Assembly: GCF_029968095.1 (NCBI RefSeq)
Contig: NZ_JASCIR010000003.1
Coordinates: 62,001 to 126,000, forward strand
Length of the DNA stretch: 64,000 bases
Source: Streptomyces solicavernae
GTDB lineage: Bacteria; Actinomycetota; Actinomycetes; Streptomycetales; Streptomycetaceae
Direction: 5' to 3'
A program made the position numbers and the translations under genes. Of the stretch, positions 26,450-34,846 are shown piece after piece. Below the pieces are notes generated by a model. The model did no database searches. It saw only the letters and a program-made list of their open reading frames with translations, and was not told the origin of the DNA. The stretch's first letter is position 1; every line of letters begins with the position of its first letter.

Positions 26450-27871
26450 CTAGCCAAGCGCAGCGCCCAGCGCGGCGACCAGCGCCTCAAGTGCCCCCGG
26501 CCACAGGTGGGGCGGCGGGGTGCCGTACCCCACCACCAGACCGTCGCACGGGGGCACGCGCGCGTCCGGGTGCCGGAAGTCACCGAGGCCGAGCACGGAC
26601 AGGCCCTGCCAGGCCGCCGACCGGATCACCGACTGCTCGGTGCCCTCGGGGAGTTCGAGCACGGCGTGCAGCCCTGCCGCGATGCCGCTGAGCCGTACTT
26701 CTGTGGCCGCGAGGGCCGTGACCAGTTCGTCGCGGCGGCGCCGGTAGCGCTGGCGTGCGGCCCGTACGTGGCGGTCGTACGCGCCGGAGTCGAGGAACTC
26801 CGCAAGGGTCAGCTGGTCCATGGCGCCGCACGCCCAGTCCACCGGACCCTTCGCCTCGGCGACCTCCGCCGCTAGCCAGGTCGGCAGGACCAGCCAGCCG
26901 AGGCGGATGCCGGGGGCGAGGGACTTGCTGGCCGTCCCCAGGTAGACCACCCGGTCCGGGTCGAGGCTCTGCAGCGCGCCGACCGGCTGGCGGTCGTAGC
27001 GGAACTCGCCGTCGTAGTCGTCCTCCAGGATCAGACCGCCGGTCGAGCGCGCCCAGTCGACCGCCTCCGCGCGGCGCTCGGGCGAGAGCGGGGTGCCGGT
27101 GGGGAACTGGTGGGCGGCCGTGAGCAGTACCGCGCCCGGCCCCAGCGGACCCAACTCGGCCGTACGGGTGCCGAGTTCGTCCATGAGGAGCGGCGGGGTG
27201 CGCAGCCCCGCTGCGGTCAGCCGGTCCCAGTGCGGCGGCAGACCGTACGGCTCGACCGCCACGTCCGTGGTGCCGCGGCGCCGCAGCACCTCGGCGAGCA
27301 GCATCAGGCCGTGCACCGCGCCGGAGCAGACCACGATCCGGCCGGGTTCCGCGTACACGCCGCGGGTCCGGGCCAGATACCCGGCGAGCGCGGTGCGCAG
27401 CTCGATCCGCCCCCGCGGGTCGCCGTAGCCGAAGGCGTCGTGCGGTGCGGCGGCGAGGGCGCGGCGGGCGGCCTTCAGCCACTCGGCGCGCGGGAACAGG
27501 CTGAGGTCCGGAAGCCCGGGCAGCAGGCTGTACGCGGCGGTGCCGGGCGCGCGCGGCGGGGTGCGGGGCGCGGCGGGCCGGGGCACCTCGCGCTCGGCGA
27601 CCCGCGTCCCGGAGCCCTGTCGCGCGGTGAGCCAGCCCTCGGCGACCAGGTCGGCGTAGGCGTCGGCGACGGTGTTGCGGGCGATGCCCAGGTCGGCGGC
27701 GAGGGTGCGGGAGGAGGGCAGCCGGGTGCCGGGGGCGAGGCGGCCGCCGCGTACGGCCTCGCGCAGGGCGTCGGTCAGGCCCTTGCGGACGCCGGGGCCG
27801 CGCAGGTCTACGTGCAGGTCGAAGCCGCCGCCGGGGTCGGGGCCCGGCAAAGTGGCCCAGGTTTTCGCCAT
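26450..27871 (-). CDS. MocR/PdxR-type regulator: GntR DNA-binding domain fused to a PLP aminotransferase-like domain
   Basis: A 473-residue regulator. The N-terminal winged helix is at about 20-92 (LTDALREAVRGGRLAPGTRL, PSSRTLAADLGIARNTVADA, YADLVAEGWLTARQGSGTRV). The fold-type I aminotransferase domain follows at about 115-470, with ILEDDYDGEFRYD and the PLP lysine in YLGTASKSLAPGIRLGW. Such proteins sense PLP or an amine and activate or repress a divergent gene. The divergent gene starts 48 bp away and encodes an AhpD-like protein. Three copies of TGGRCCA (27853-27859 inverted, 27877-27883, 27890-27896) are likely binding sites. Confidence 0.92.
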   Translation of the reverse strand: MAKTWATLPGPDPGGGFDLHVDLRGPGVRKGLTDALREAVRGGRLAPGTRLPSSRTLAADLGIARNTVADAYADLVAEGWLTARQGSGTRVAEREVPRPAAPRTPPRAPGTAAYSLLPGLPDLSLFPRAEWLKAARRALAAAPHDAFGYGDPRGRIELRTALAGYLARTRGVYAEPGRIVVCSGAVHGLMLLAEVLRRRGTTDVAVEPYGLPPHWDRLTAAGLRTPPLLMDELGTRTAELGPLGPGAVLLTAAHQFPTGTPLSPERRAEAVDWARSTGGLILEDDYDGEFRYDRQPVGALQSLDPDRVVYLGTASKSLAPGIRLGWLVLPTWLAAEVAEAKGPVDWACGAMDQLTLAEFLDSGAYDRHVRAARQRYRRRRDELVTALAATEVRLSGIAAGLHAVLELPEGTEQSVIRSAAWQGLSVLGLGDFRHPDARVPPCDGLVVGYGTPPPHLWPGALEALVAALGAALG

Positions 27872-27896
27872 GGAAGTGGACCATACTCCTGGGCCA
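27853..27896. promoter_or_regulatory. Candidate MocR binding boxes (TGGRCCA)
   Basis: TGGACCA (27877-27883) and TGGGCCA (27890-27896) are direct repeats 13 bp apart in the divergent promoter region. A reverse copy (TGGCCCA, 27853-27859) lies just inside the MocR gene. Two direct plus one inverted half-site is a layout known for some MocR-family operators. Confidence 0.45.
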
Positions 27897-27918
27897 GCGG
27901 CCTCGTACGGTCGATCCC

Positions 27919-28461
27919 ATGAGCAACGACACGCACACCGACACCGGCACCGGCACCGGCACCCACACCCACGACCGCCAGACCGGTCTCGCCCCCGAGC
28001 ACACCCCCCGCATGGAGTGGGCCAAGCTCGCCCCCGACGTTTTCAAGGCAATGTGGCAGCTGGAGCAGGCCGCACGCCAGGGCCTCGACCCGGCCCTCTG
28101 CCACCTGGTGAAGATCCGCGCCTCGCAGCTCAACCACTGCGCGTTCTGCCTGGACATGCACACCAAGGACGCGCTCGCCGAGGGCGAGTCGGTGGAGCGG
28201 ATCATCCAGCTGAGCGCCTGGGAGGAGTCGAGGCACTTCTACACCCGCAAGGAGATCGCCGCGATCGAACTCACCGAGGCGGTCACGGTGTTGACGGAGG
28301 GCTTCGTCCCGGACGCGGTGTACGAGGCGGCCGCCGCGCACTTCGAGGAGCGGGAGCTCGCCCAGCTCATCGCACTGATCACGACGATCAACGCCTGGAA
28401 CCGGTTCAGCGTCGCGACGCGCAAGGTGCCGGGCCACTACAAGCCGGCGGGCGCCGCGTGA
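27919..28461 (+). CDS. AhpD/carboxymuconolactone-decarboxylase family protein 1
   Basis: A 180-residue protein of the AhpD-like alkylhydroperoxidase family. A His/Thr/Gly-rich N-terminal tail of about 20 residues precedes the helical domain. The redox motif is HLVKIRASQLNHCAFCLDMH, with CxxC and a following His as in AhpD. Such proteins reduce peroxides with an electron partner, but many members have unknown substrates. It is first in a three-gene operon divergent from the MocR regulator and overlaps the next gene by four bases (GTGA). Confidence 0.88.
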   Translation: MSNDTHTDTGTGTGTHTHDRQTGLAPEHTPRMEWAKLAPDVFKAMWQLEQAARQGLDPALCHLVKIRASQLNHCAFCLDMHTKDALAEGESVERIIQLSAWEESRHFYTRKEIAAIELTEAVTVLTEGFVPDAVYEAAAAHFEERELAQLIALITTINAWNRFSVATRKVPGHYKPAGAA

Positions 28462-28913
28462 CCACGTACCCCCGTACCACCGAACTCCCCGCCGAGTTCC
28501 GTACGGCGATGCAGACTCTGAGCGCGGCCGCGAAACGGGGCCTCGGCGACGCGGCGCTCGCCGAGCTCGTCATGATCCGGGCCTCGCAGCTCAACCGGTG
28601 CGCGTTCTGCCTCGACATGCATCTGACGGTGGCGCGGAAGGCGGGCGAGTCGGAGGACCGCCTGGACCTCCTGGCCGCCTGGGCGGAGACCACCGGCATG
28701 TACACGGACCGCGAACGCGCCGCGCTCGCCCTGACGGAGGCGGTGACTCTCCTGACGGAGGGCTTCGTACCGGACGAGGTGTACGCGCAGGCCGCCACCC
28801 ACTTCAAGGACCGCGAACTCGCCCACCTCATCGCGGTGATCACGGCCATCAACTCCTGGAACCGCCTGATGGTCGCGCGCCGCATCCTGCCCGGAGGCCC
28901 CGCATGGACGTGA
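28458..28913 (+). CDS. AhpD/carboxymuconolactone-decarboxylase family protein 2
   Basis: A 151-residue paralogue of the gene before it. IRASQLNRCAFCLDMHLTVA repeats the CxxC-xx-H redox site, and EAVTLLTEGFVPDEVYAQAA and INSWNRLMVARR match its partner closely. The GTG start overlaps the upstream stop, so translation is coupled. The pair arose by tandem duplication and may act as a heteromer. The downstream PEP-mutase gene overlaps its end by 10 bases. Confidence 0.87.
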   Translation: MTTYPRTTELPAEFRTAMQTLSAAAKRGLGDAALAELVMIRASQLNRCAFCLDMHLTVARKAGESEDRLDLLAAWAETTGMYTDRERAALALTEAVTLLTEGFVPDEVYAQAATHFKDRELAHLIAVITAINSWNRLMVARRILPGGPAWT

Positions 28914-29647
28914 AGCCCTCCCCGGAACCCTTCGTGAAGACCTTCCGCGCCCTGCACCACGGCCGCGCCCCCGGCGACCCGCTGATCCTGCCGGGCCCCT
29001 GGGACGCGGCCGGCGCCCGCGTCTTCGCCGAGGCGGGCTTCCCGGCCCTGGCGACGCCGAGCGCGGGCATCGCGGAGTCCCTCGGGTACGCGGACGGGTC
29101 GACCCCGGCCGACGAGATGTTCGCCGCGGTCACCCGCATCGTCCGCGCGGTGGCGGAGTTCGGCATCCCGGTCTCCGCCGACCTGGAGGCGGGCTACGGC
29201 CTGCCCGCCCGCGAACTCGTCGACCGAGCCCTTGCGGCGGGCGTGGTCGGCATCAACCTGGAGGACTCGGGCCCATACGGCCTGGACGACCCGCACCAGC
29301 ACGCCGGCCGGCTGGCCGAGGTCCGCGCGGCGGCGGGCGACGCGCTGTTCGTCAACGCCCGTGTGGACACGTACGTACGGGGCGTCCCCGACCTCGACGA
29401 GACGGTCCGCCGCGCCCGGCTGTACGTGGAGGCGGGCGCGGACTCCGTCTACCCGATCCTGGCCCCACCGGACCACCTCCCGGCCCTGTGCGAGTCGATC
29501 CCCGCACCGGTGAACGCACTGGCCCACCCGGACGGCCCGCCACCTCGCGAGCTGGGCCGTCTGGGGGCGGCCCGGGTGACGTTCGGGCCGGGGTTGTTGC
29601 GGCGGGTGTTGGGGGTGGTGCGGGAGATGGCGCGGGAGTTGTGCTGA
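28904..29647 (+). CDS. Isocitrate lyase/phosphoenolpyruvate mutase superfamily protein
   Basis: A 247-residue TIM-barrel protein. LPGPWDAAGARVFAEAGFPA, the metal site SADLEAGYG, INLEDSGPYG and FVNARVDTYV follow the PEP mutase/isocitrate lyase pattern. The lyase catalytic KKCGH loop is absent, so it is not an isocitrate lyase; a C-C or P-C bond-cleaving hydrolase or lyase (such as oxaloacetate hydrolase-like) is more likely. The ATG has a GGAGG site. It is co-transcribed with the two AhpD-like genes, which suggests one pathway, but the substrate is unknown. Confidence 0.85.
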   Translation: MDVKPSPEPFVKTFRALHHGRAPGDPLILPGPWDAAGARVFAEAGFPALATPSAGIAESLGYADGSTPADEMFAAVTRIVRAVAEFGIPVSADLEAGYGLPARELVDRALAAGVVGINLEDSGPYGLDDPHQHAGRLAEVRAAAGDALFVNARVDTYVRGVPDLDETVRRARLYVEAGADSVYPILAPPDHLPALCESIPAPVNALAHPDGPPPRELGRLGAARVTFGPGLLRRVLGVVREMARELC

Positions 29648-29849
29648 CGGGCACACGTCGCCGTCCTGCCTTGTGTACCGGTCAAGTGGGGGGCCGGTGC
29701 AGATCCGGTGTCGACTTCCCACGCCCCCGCTCAGGGCGAAGTACCGGACCGGATCGCTCATACGACGGACTGTAAGGTGCCGAGAGGTCCAGAGGGCGGC
29801 GAGCCTTCTGGGCCTTTCACGTCCAGCGCCGAACGGGGAACAGCGGTCC

Positions 29850-30173
29850 ATGGGAGAACACTTCAAGACGGATATCGGGCAACTCCAGCAGTTCTTGACG
29901 AACTTGGAGAGATGTGTCGACGAACTCGACGACGCCCGGACCGCCCTCGCTCACGTGCGCGGCGACCAGATCGGCACCGCTCGGCTCGACGAGGCCTGTG
30001 ACAAGTTCCAGATGGAATGGAAGTACGGGTCCGACAAGACGAAGGAACTGATCGGCGAGGTCAAGGAGGGCGTGAAGGCCAACAAGAAGGGCTACGAAGA
30101 GGTCGAGGACGCCCTGGAGAAAGCCCTCAAGGCGATTGCGGACAGCGGCACTTCGGGCGGGGGCGGTAAGTGA
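29850..30173 (+). CDS. WXG100-like small helical protein (ESX/type VII secretion type)
   Basis: A 107-residue helical-hairpin protein: MGEHFKTDIGQLQQFLTNLE, a first helix to about 45, a turn, then a second helix (CDKFQMEWKYGSDKTKELIG) and a Gly-rich tail. The size and two-helix plan match WXG100/ESAT-6 relatives, with WKYG in the position of the W-x-G turn rather than a strict WxG. A TAAGGT -10-like box lies at 29773-29778. The stop overlaps the start of the next gene (TGATG), so this protein is probably made in fixed ratio with it. Confidence 0.72.
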   Translation: MGEHFKTDIGQLQQFLTNLERCVDELDDARTALAHVRGDQIGTARLDEACDKFQMEWKYGSDKTKELIGEVKEGVKANKKGYEEVEDALEKALKAIADSGTSGGGGK

Positions 30174-31411
30174 TGGCAGCGAACCCGTACCCCAACATCG
30201 GCTTCAACCCCGTACCGGGCATCCCCGCCGAGGTCTCGAAGCTCCAGAAGAAGGTCTCCGAGGCCGCGACGGCGCTGGAGAACACCCACCGCCAGATCAC
30301 GAAGCTGACCGCCGAGAGCAGCTACTGGGAGGGCGACGCGGCGGAGGAGTTCCGCAAGAACCTGGACGGCGACCTGTCCAAGTACCTCAAGGACGCCGGT
30401 GCCGCGCTGCGTGACGCGGCGAAGGAACTCCACCGGTGGGACGGCCACCTGGGCGCCAACCGGGAGCTGGCGAGCAAGTACGACGCCGACGCGGGCGAGA
30501 AGAAGGCCGCGGCCGACAAGGCCAAGAACGCGTACGACCAGGCCGCGCAGAACCCCGACCTCAGGCCTGCCGAGAGGTACCCCTCGCAGGAAGAGGCCGA
30601 CGCCGCGACCGCGCGGATGCGGGCCGCCGAGCGCGACCTGAACAACGCGAGCAGCGCTCTCACCAAGGCGAACGACGCGTACGACGATCTGAACCGCAAG
30701 ATCAAGGAGCTGGAGAGCACCCACTCCGACCAGGCCGACGTCATCGCCAAGGCCCTGAGCACCGAGGCGAACAAGGCGCCGGACAAGGGGTTCTGGGAGA
30801 GCGTCGGCGACATCATCGGGTCGATCGGCAAGTTCCTGGCGGACCACGCGGGGACCATCGGAGCGATCGCGGGTCTGCTGGCCTTCATCCCCGTACTGAC
30901 CCCGTTCATGGCGCCCATCGCGCTGGCGGCGAGCGCGGTGTCGATGGGGAAGAACCTGTTGGACCCCAAGTTCAGAAGCGACCTGATGGGCCATGGCAGC
31001 GGCATGGACCAGTTCTCCGCCATCGCTTCGCTCGTCGGTGACGCAGTCGGCATGATTCCGGGCGGCAAGGCGCTGGGCATGGCCGCCAAGGAAGGCTTCG
31101 AAGGCGCGGCGGACGGAGCAAACCTCGCCTCGAAGGTCTGGGCGAGCACGAAGAGCGGGTTCTCCGGCATCGGCAAGTCCGCTCTGGACGACGTGACGCA
31201 GACCTGGGCGCACGTCGGCGACAGCGCCGGGAACATGGGGCGGTACATGGGGGACCTGTCGGCCAACGGGCTGAACGTCGCCGCCAACGTCGTCTCCTCG
31301 TTGGAGACCGCGGGCGCCGTGGACGGCGAGGGCGCCGCGCACAACGCGGCCGAGGGCACGAAGGCCGCCGCGACAGGACACGCCATCGCCGGCCTGTTCA
31401 ACCTCGCATGA
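30173..31411 (+). CDS. WXG100-domain protein with long coiled coil and membrane-active segment (candidate type VII secretion substrate)
   Basis: A 412-residue protein. The N-terminal domain (about 1-100) is a WXG hairpin with ESSYWEGDAAEEFRKNLDGD. A charged coiled coil follows (about 100-190, Lys/Ala/Asp-rich). A hydrophobic helical stretch (about 205-265, including LLAFIPVLTPFMAPIALAAS) precedes an Ala/Gly-rich helical C-terminus. This plan is that of large type VII secretion substrates and polymorphic toxins, but I recognise no toxin domain at the end. It is translationally coupled to the small WXG protein before it. The downstream genes may encode chaperone, membrane or immunity functions. 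Confidence 0.72.
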   Translation: MAANPYPNIGFNPVPGIPAEVSKLQKKVSEAATALENTHRQITKLTAESSYWEGDAAEEFRKNLDGDLSKYLKDAGAALRDAAKELHRWDGHLGANRELASKYDADAGEKKAAADKAKNAYDQAAQNPDLRPAERYPSQEEADAATARMRAAERDLNNASSALTKANDAYDDLNRKIKELESTHSDQADVIAKALSTEANKAPDKGFWESVGDIIGSIGKFLADHAGTIGAIAGLLAFIPVLTPFMAPIALAASAVSMGKNLLDPKFRSDLMGHGSGMDQFSAIASLVGDAVGMIPGGKALGMAAKEGFEGAADGANLASKVWASTKSGFSGIGKSALDDVTQTWAHVGDSAGNMGRYMGDLSANGLNVAANVVSSLETAGAVDGEGAAHNAAEGTKAAATGHAIAGLFNLA

Positions 31412-31439
31412 CCTACCACGGCGGGAACGGAAGCACCGT

Positions 31440-32147
31440 ATGACCAACCAGCAAGTGACCACCCCACCACGGGCCGGCGCCAAGCCGTCCTTCTGGTACG
31501 GACTGCCCGTGGGCTACTTCTCCATGGACCTCGACCCGCCGGTCGAGCAGTTCATGGAGCTGGTCCAGCAGCTCCGTGCGCTGCCCGAACCGGAACGGGA
31601 CGCGGCGGACCGGGCCCTGCGGCTGTACGCGGGCGTCGTGCAGCTGCTGAACACCAACCAGGTCCAGGAGTGCGCGCTCGGCATGCACCCCGACGACGCC
31701 GGTGGCTTCACCACGTCGGTGTTCACCGTGTCGACCCTGCTGACGCCGGGCAACGCCAAGCTCGTGATCGCCGGGCTCGCCGGCTCGGCCGCGGACGGCA
31801 AGGATGAGGGGCTGAGCCCCCTGGAACTTCCGTGCGGCCTCGGCTATCTCTCCGAGAAGCTGGCGGCCGCCCCGCGTTCGACCCAGCAGCCGGACCTGAA
31901 CGACGCCCTCCCGAGCAGTATCTGGCAGGGCACCGTCGCGGTCGCGCTCCCGGGCAACGCGGAGCTGGTCGTGCTGCAGATGGTGACCCCGGATCTCGAC
32001 TCCGCGGACGACTACCGGAACATATTGCTCGGGATCGCCCGCACCCTGACCTTCACCGATCCCGAACAGGCCGAGGCGGCCGACTCCGCCCAGGAGCCCG
32101 CGGCTCTGACCGGTGCTGCCGCCGTGATACGGAACGACTTCGGATAG
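31440..32147 (+). CDS. Soluble protein of unknown function in the WXG cluster
   Basis: A 235-residue protein without signal peptide or membrane helix. Recognisable pieces are FWYGLPVGYFSMDLDPPVEQ, LRALPEPERDAADRALRLYA and LPCGLGYLSEKLAAA, an alpha/beta protein. I do not know the family. It lies between a WXG-domain protein and a run of membrane proteins, where an ESX-associated chaperone or an immunity protein would be expected; that is inference only. The ATG at 31440 has no strong ribosome site (GGGAACGGAAG about 10 nt before). Confidence 0.62.
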   Translation: MTNQQVTTPPRAGAKPSFWYGLPVGYFSMDLDPPVEQFMELVQQLRALPEPERDAADRALRLYAGVVQLLNTNQVQECALGMHPDDAGGFTTSVFTVSTLLTPGNAKLVIAGLAGSAADGKDEGLSPLELPCGLGYLSEKLAAAPRSTQQPDLNDALPSSIWQGTVAVALPGNAELVVLQMVTPDLDSADDYRNILLGIARTLTFTDPEQAEAADSAQEPAALTGAAAVIRNDFG

Positions 32148-32183
32148 CGCCAGCCCGGCTGGAGCGGACTGCAGGAGAGACGA

Positions 32184-32840
32184 GTGCTGGAGAACACCCG
32201 AGGCGCCGGAGCGCCGGACACACTGGACACCGCCGCGCTCCGGCGGAAGCTGGTCAACCGAGTGTGGTGGACCGGCAGCCGCAACATCGTGGTCTACGGA
32301 CTCATGGCGTTCGCGACCCCTGGCCTGGGGCAGGAGGCGAAGAAGGCCGGCATGGCCTGGGTGCCCGCGCTCGGAGGGCCGCTCATCTTCATCGGCATCA
32401 TCGGCTTCCTCGGAACCCTGTTCAGCATCATCCCCGCCGTATTCATCGTCCGAGGCGCCAGCCGAACCCTCGCCCACTACACCTTCGACACCTTCATCCC
32501 CCAGGTCACCAAGGTCGACGGCGCCGAGGCCACCAAGGGCCGCCCCAAGAACATGACCCTCACCCTGCACACCGCCGACGGGAACGAGTCGCCGCTGATG
32601 CGGATCAACCCCGTTCCTCGGCGCGGCCCGTGGCGCAACCCGTGGCCGGAGGACATCGACAACGGCTTGTACATCGCCGGCGACCCGCACTTCGGCGTCG
32701 TCGGCTACGTACCGTCCAGCGGGGTCTTCCTCTTCATGCAGCCCGACGACTGGGACGGGACCGCGGGCGAGCGCCGGCAGGCAAGCCCCGAACGGGCTCG
32801 CCGGGCGGCGGAGGCCGAGCTCAACCAGCGGATCGTCTGA
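32184..32840 (+). CDS. Membrane protein in the WXG cluster, two N-terminal helices
   Basis: A 218-residue protein beginning with GTG at 32184. Two membrane segments (about 33-55 and 60-90, with LIFIGIIGFLGTLFSIIPAV) are followed by a cytoplasmic or external beta-rich domain (about 95-190). That domain ends in DPHFGVVGYVPSSGVFLFMQ and a basic/acidic helical tail. The frameshifted gene that follows ends with a similar domain (DGVWFAGDEASGGTALVPHT), so the two may be paralogues. No known family recognised. Confidence 0.65.
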   Translation: MLENTRGAGAPDTLDTAALRRKLVNRVWWTGSRNIVVYGLMAFATPGLGQEAKKAGMAWVPALGGPLIFIGIIGFLGTLFSIIPAVFIVRGASRTLAHYTFDTFIPQVTKVDGAEATKGRPKNMTLTLHTADGNESPLMRINPVPRRGPWRNPWPEDIDNGLYIAGDPHFGVVGYVPSSGVFLFMQPDDWDGTAGERRQASPERARRAAEAELNQRIV

Positions 32841-32884
32841 CGCATCGAGGACAGAGCCGAGAACAGGACTACGCAGGCACAGGG

Positions 32885-33578
32885 ATGACCCAAAGTCAGA
32901 CGAAGACGGGGCCGAAGCGGTCGGCCGTCCTCGGCGCCGTTTTCGCCGTGAGTTACGCCCTCGCGCTCGCTATCCGCTCGGACAGCCTTCTTCCTCGGCA
33001 TCCCCGGCATCGTCGGCCTGGTCGTCGTGACGGTCCTGCTGGTCCAGTTGGCGGCGCGCAGGCCCGCGCCACAAGGCACGGCTCCGTACGCGACGGACGG
33101 ATCCGAACACCGGGGCGCGGTGCGGCACTACTACGCGGCCGGCCTGAAGTTCTACGGCGGATTCACGGCCGTGTTCGCGCTCGTGGTGATCGGGGCGCTC
33201 ACCACGGCCACCGGCTGGCTCTTCCCCTTGGGCGTCGCCGGGATCTGCGGGCTGGTCGTCACCCAGTACGTCGGCCTGCCGACCCTGTTCTGGACCTGGC
33301 AGTGCGAACGCGCGCTGCGTTCCCACCCCTTGGTCTTCCGGAGCCCCGTGTACAAGGTGCACCTCCAAGCCGACGGCAGGCGTTCGCTGCGGCTGGGCCC
33401 ACAGGGCGTGGGCGCTTCGCCGGTCCTGGTGGGTGTGGACCCGCTGCGCCACGAGAGCTGGCCCGCGGGCATCGCCGACGGCGTCTGGTTCGCGGGCGAC
33501 GAGGCCTCCGGCGGCACCGCACTCGTGCCGCACACCGGCGAGTTGATCTACTTGAGGCCGACCGGCCAGAAGCATTGA
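32885..33578 (+). pseudogene. Membrane protein gene of the WXG cluster, broken by a frameshift
   Basis: Two frames together make one plausible protein. From ATG 32885 it reads MTQSQTKTGPKRSAVLGAVF and continues as a membrane helix (AVSYALALAIRSD). At about 32990-33000 the reading must move +1 to continue as FFLGIPGIVGLVVVTVLLVQ, a second helix, and then the soluble domain to the stop at 33578. The frame from ATG runs on without membrane or family character. A GTG at 33027 could start a shorter product but would cut into the second helix. The cause may be a mutation, a sequencing error or a programmed shift; the first two are more likely. Confidence 0.65.
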
Positions 33579-33618
33579 ACCCGGGCCGGCGAGACAACCG
33601 AACGGATCATCCAGCCCC

Positions 33619-34200
33619 ATGACCGAAACGACCACCCCCCGCCCCCGCCACCCCATAACCCGCGGCTTCCTCTGGCTCGGCAGTGCCCTGGTCGCGTTCG
33701 TCGGCGCCTTCTGGCTCGTGACCGCGACCGCCGACCTCGCGCTGTCCGCCGGGCTGTACGGCTACCCGGGTACGTACAAGGTGAGTTCCTGTTACGACAC
33801 CGACAGCAGCAGGAAGAACTCCGACTACTCCTGCTACGGGAACTTCACACCGGACGGCGGGTACACCCAGTCCGTGGAGCTGGAGGACACCGGGCACGAC
33901 TATCCGGACGGGTACACCTTCGACGTCCGGCAGGGAGACGTGCCGGAGGAGTCCGGGAGGGTGCAGCGAACCGGGGTCTGGGGCGTGGCCGGTGAGCTGT
34001 GGCAGGTCGGGGTCGCCGTGGTCATGCTCGCGTGGGTCGCGTACATGGGGATCAAGCCGCCCCCGTCGAAGCCGGACCGGAGCCGCAACCGTTCGCGGCG
34101 TTCGAGGGCGGCCGACCGGGTCGGGCTCGTCATCCTGGGCGGCATCGCCGTGGGGGCGCTGAGCTGGGTCGTCAGTTTCGTGGGGACATTCGTCTACTGA
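33619..34200 (+). CDS. Membrane protein with an extracytoplasmic cysteine loop, end of the WXG cluster
   Basis: A 193-residue protein with one membrane helix (about 16-45), an outside domain of about 85 residues, a second helix (about 125-142), a basic loop (KPDRSRNRSRRSR) and a third helix (about 168-190). The outside domain contains SSCYDTDSSRKNSDYSCYGN, with two cysteines that could pair. It is the last gene of the rightward cluster and converges with the ATPase gene. I recognise no family. Confidence 0.62.
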   Translation: MTETTTPRPRHPITRGFLWLGSALVAFVGAFWLVTATADLALSAGLYGYPGTYKVSSCYDTDSSRKNSDYSCYGNFTPDGGYTQSVELEDTGHDYPDGYTFDVRQGDVPEESGRVQRTGVWGVAGELWQVGVAVVMLAWVAYMGIKPPPSKPDRSRNRSRRSRAADRVGLVILGGIAVGALSWVVSFVGTFVY

Positions 34201-34219
34201 CACGAACACGACAGTGCCG

Positions 34220-34630
34220 CTACAGCTCCAAGCGCAGGTCCAGTTCCGCCCACACGGTCTTGCCGACCGTCAGTTCCTCCACATCCCAGCACGCCGCCAG
34301 CGCCTGCACGATGACGAGGCCGCGGCCGAATTGGTCCTCGCTCGCGACAGCGCGGAGGGATGGTCTGCGTTCGCCCTTGGGGTCGGTGACGGCGATCCGA
34401 AGGACTGTCCCCGTAAGGATCACTTCCAGGCGGAACAGACGGTCCTTCAGGCAGCCATGCAGCACCGCATTCGTGACGAGTTCGCTGGTCACGAGGGCGG
34501 CATCGGCGGCGATTTCGAGGTGCCCCCAATCAGCGGCGAGGTGTGTGACCCGCCTTCGAGCGAGGGGGACGGACTTGAGCCGGGGTGGGTAAGTCGTGAC
34601 GTCGTAGCGGGCGTTGGGCGGTGACTCCAT
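34220..34630 (-). CDS. ATP-binding protein of the RsbW/HATPase_c type (set 1)
   Basis: A 136-residue ATPase-fold protein with the family N-box in DAALVTSELVTNAVLHG, the D-box in LRIAVTDPKGERRP and the G-box in GRGLVIVQALAACWDVE, ending in the hallmark GKTVWAELDL. Unlike the protein at 15115-15522 it keeps the N-box asparagine. The ATG at 34630 has a GGAGG site eight bases upstream, so I reject the longer reading to 34861. It diverges from the XRE regulator at 34847, as in abaA/whiJ-type regulator clusters. Confidence 0.86.
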   Translation of the reverse strand: MESPPNARYDVTTYPPRLKSVPLARRRVTHLAADWGHLEIAADAALVTSELVTNAVLHGCLKDRLFRLEVILTGTVLRIAVTDPKGERRPSLRAVASEDQFGRGLVIVQALAACWDVEELTVGKTVWAELDLRLEL

Positions 34631-34846
34631 GCACGCGCACCTCCTTGTGCGGGCGGACCGCGTGACGGTGGCATTGCCGCGGCCGCGCAGGGCGGAGCGG
34701 TGCACTTCCGCCAACTGGCTCCGCTGTGCGAGCGGTTGAGTACTGACGGTAGGGGGCAGTTGGTACCGGTGCAAGCGATCCGGGGAATATCTTCCCTGAA
34801 CCCGTTCTGCTTGTTTCGCCAGTGACCTTGGCTGCACACTGAGCCC

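Noticed and set aside
28904..29647. Isocitrate lyase (glyoxylate shunt)
   Set aside because: The KKCGH catalytic loop is missing and the protein is about half the length of isocitrate lyase.
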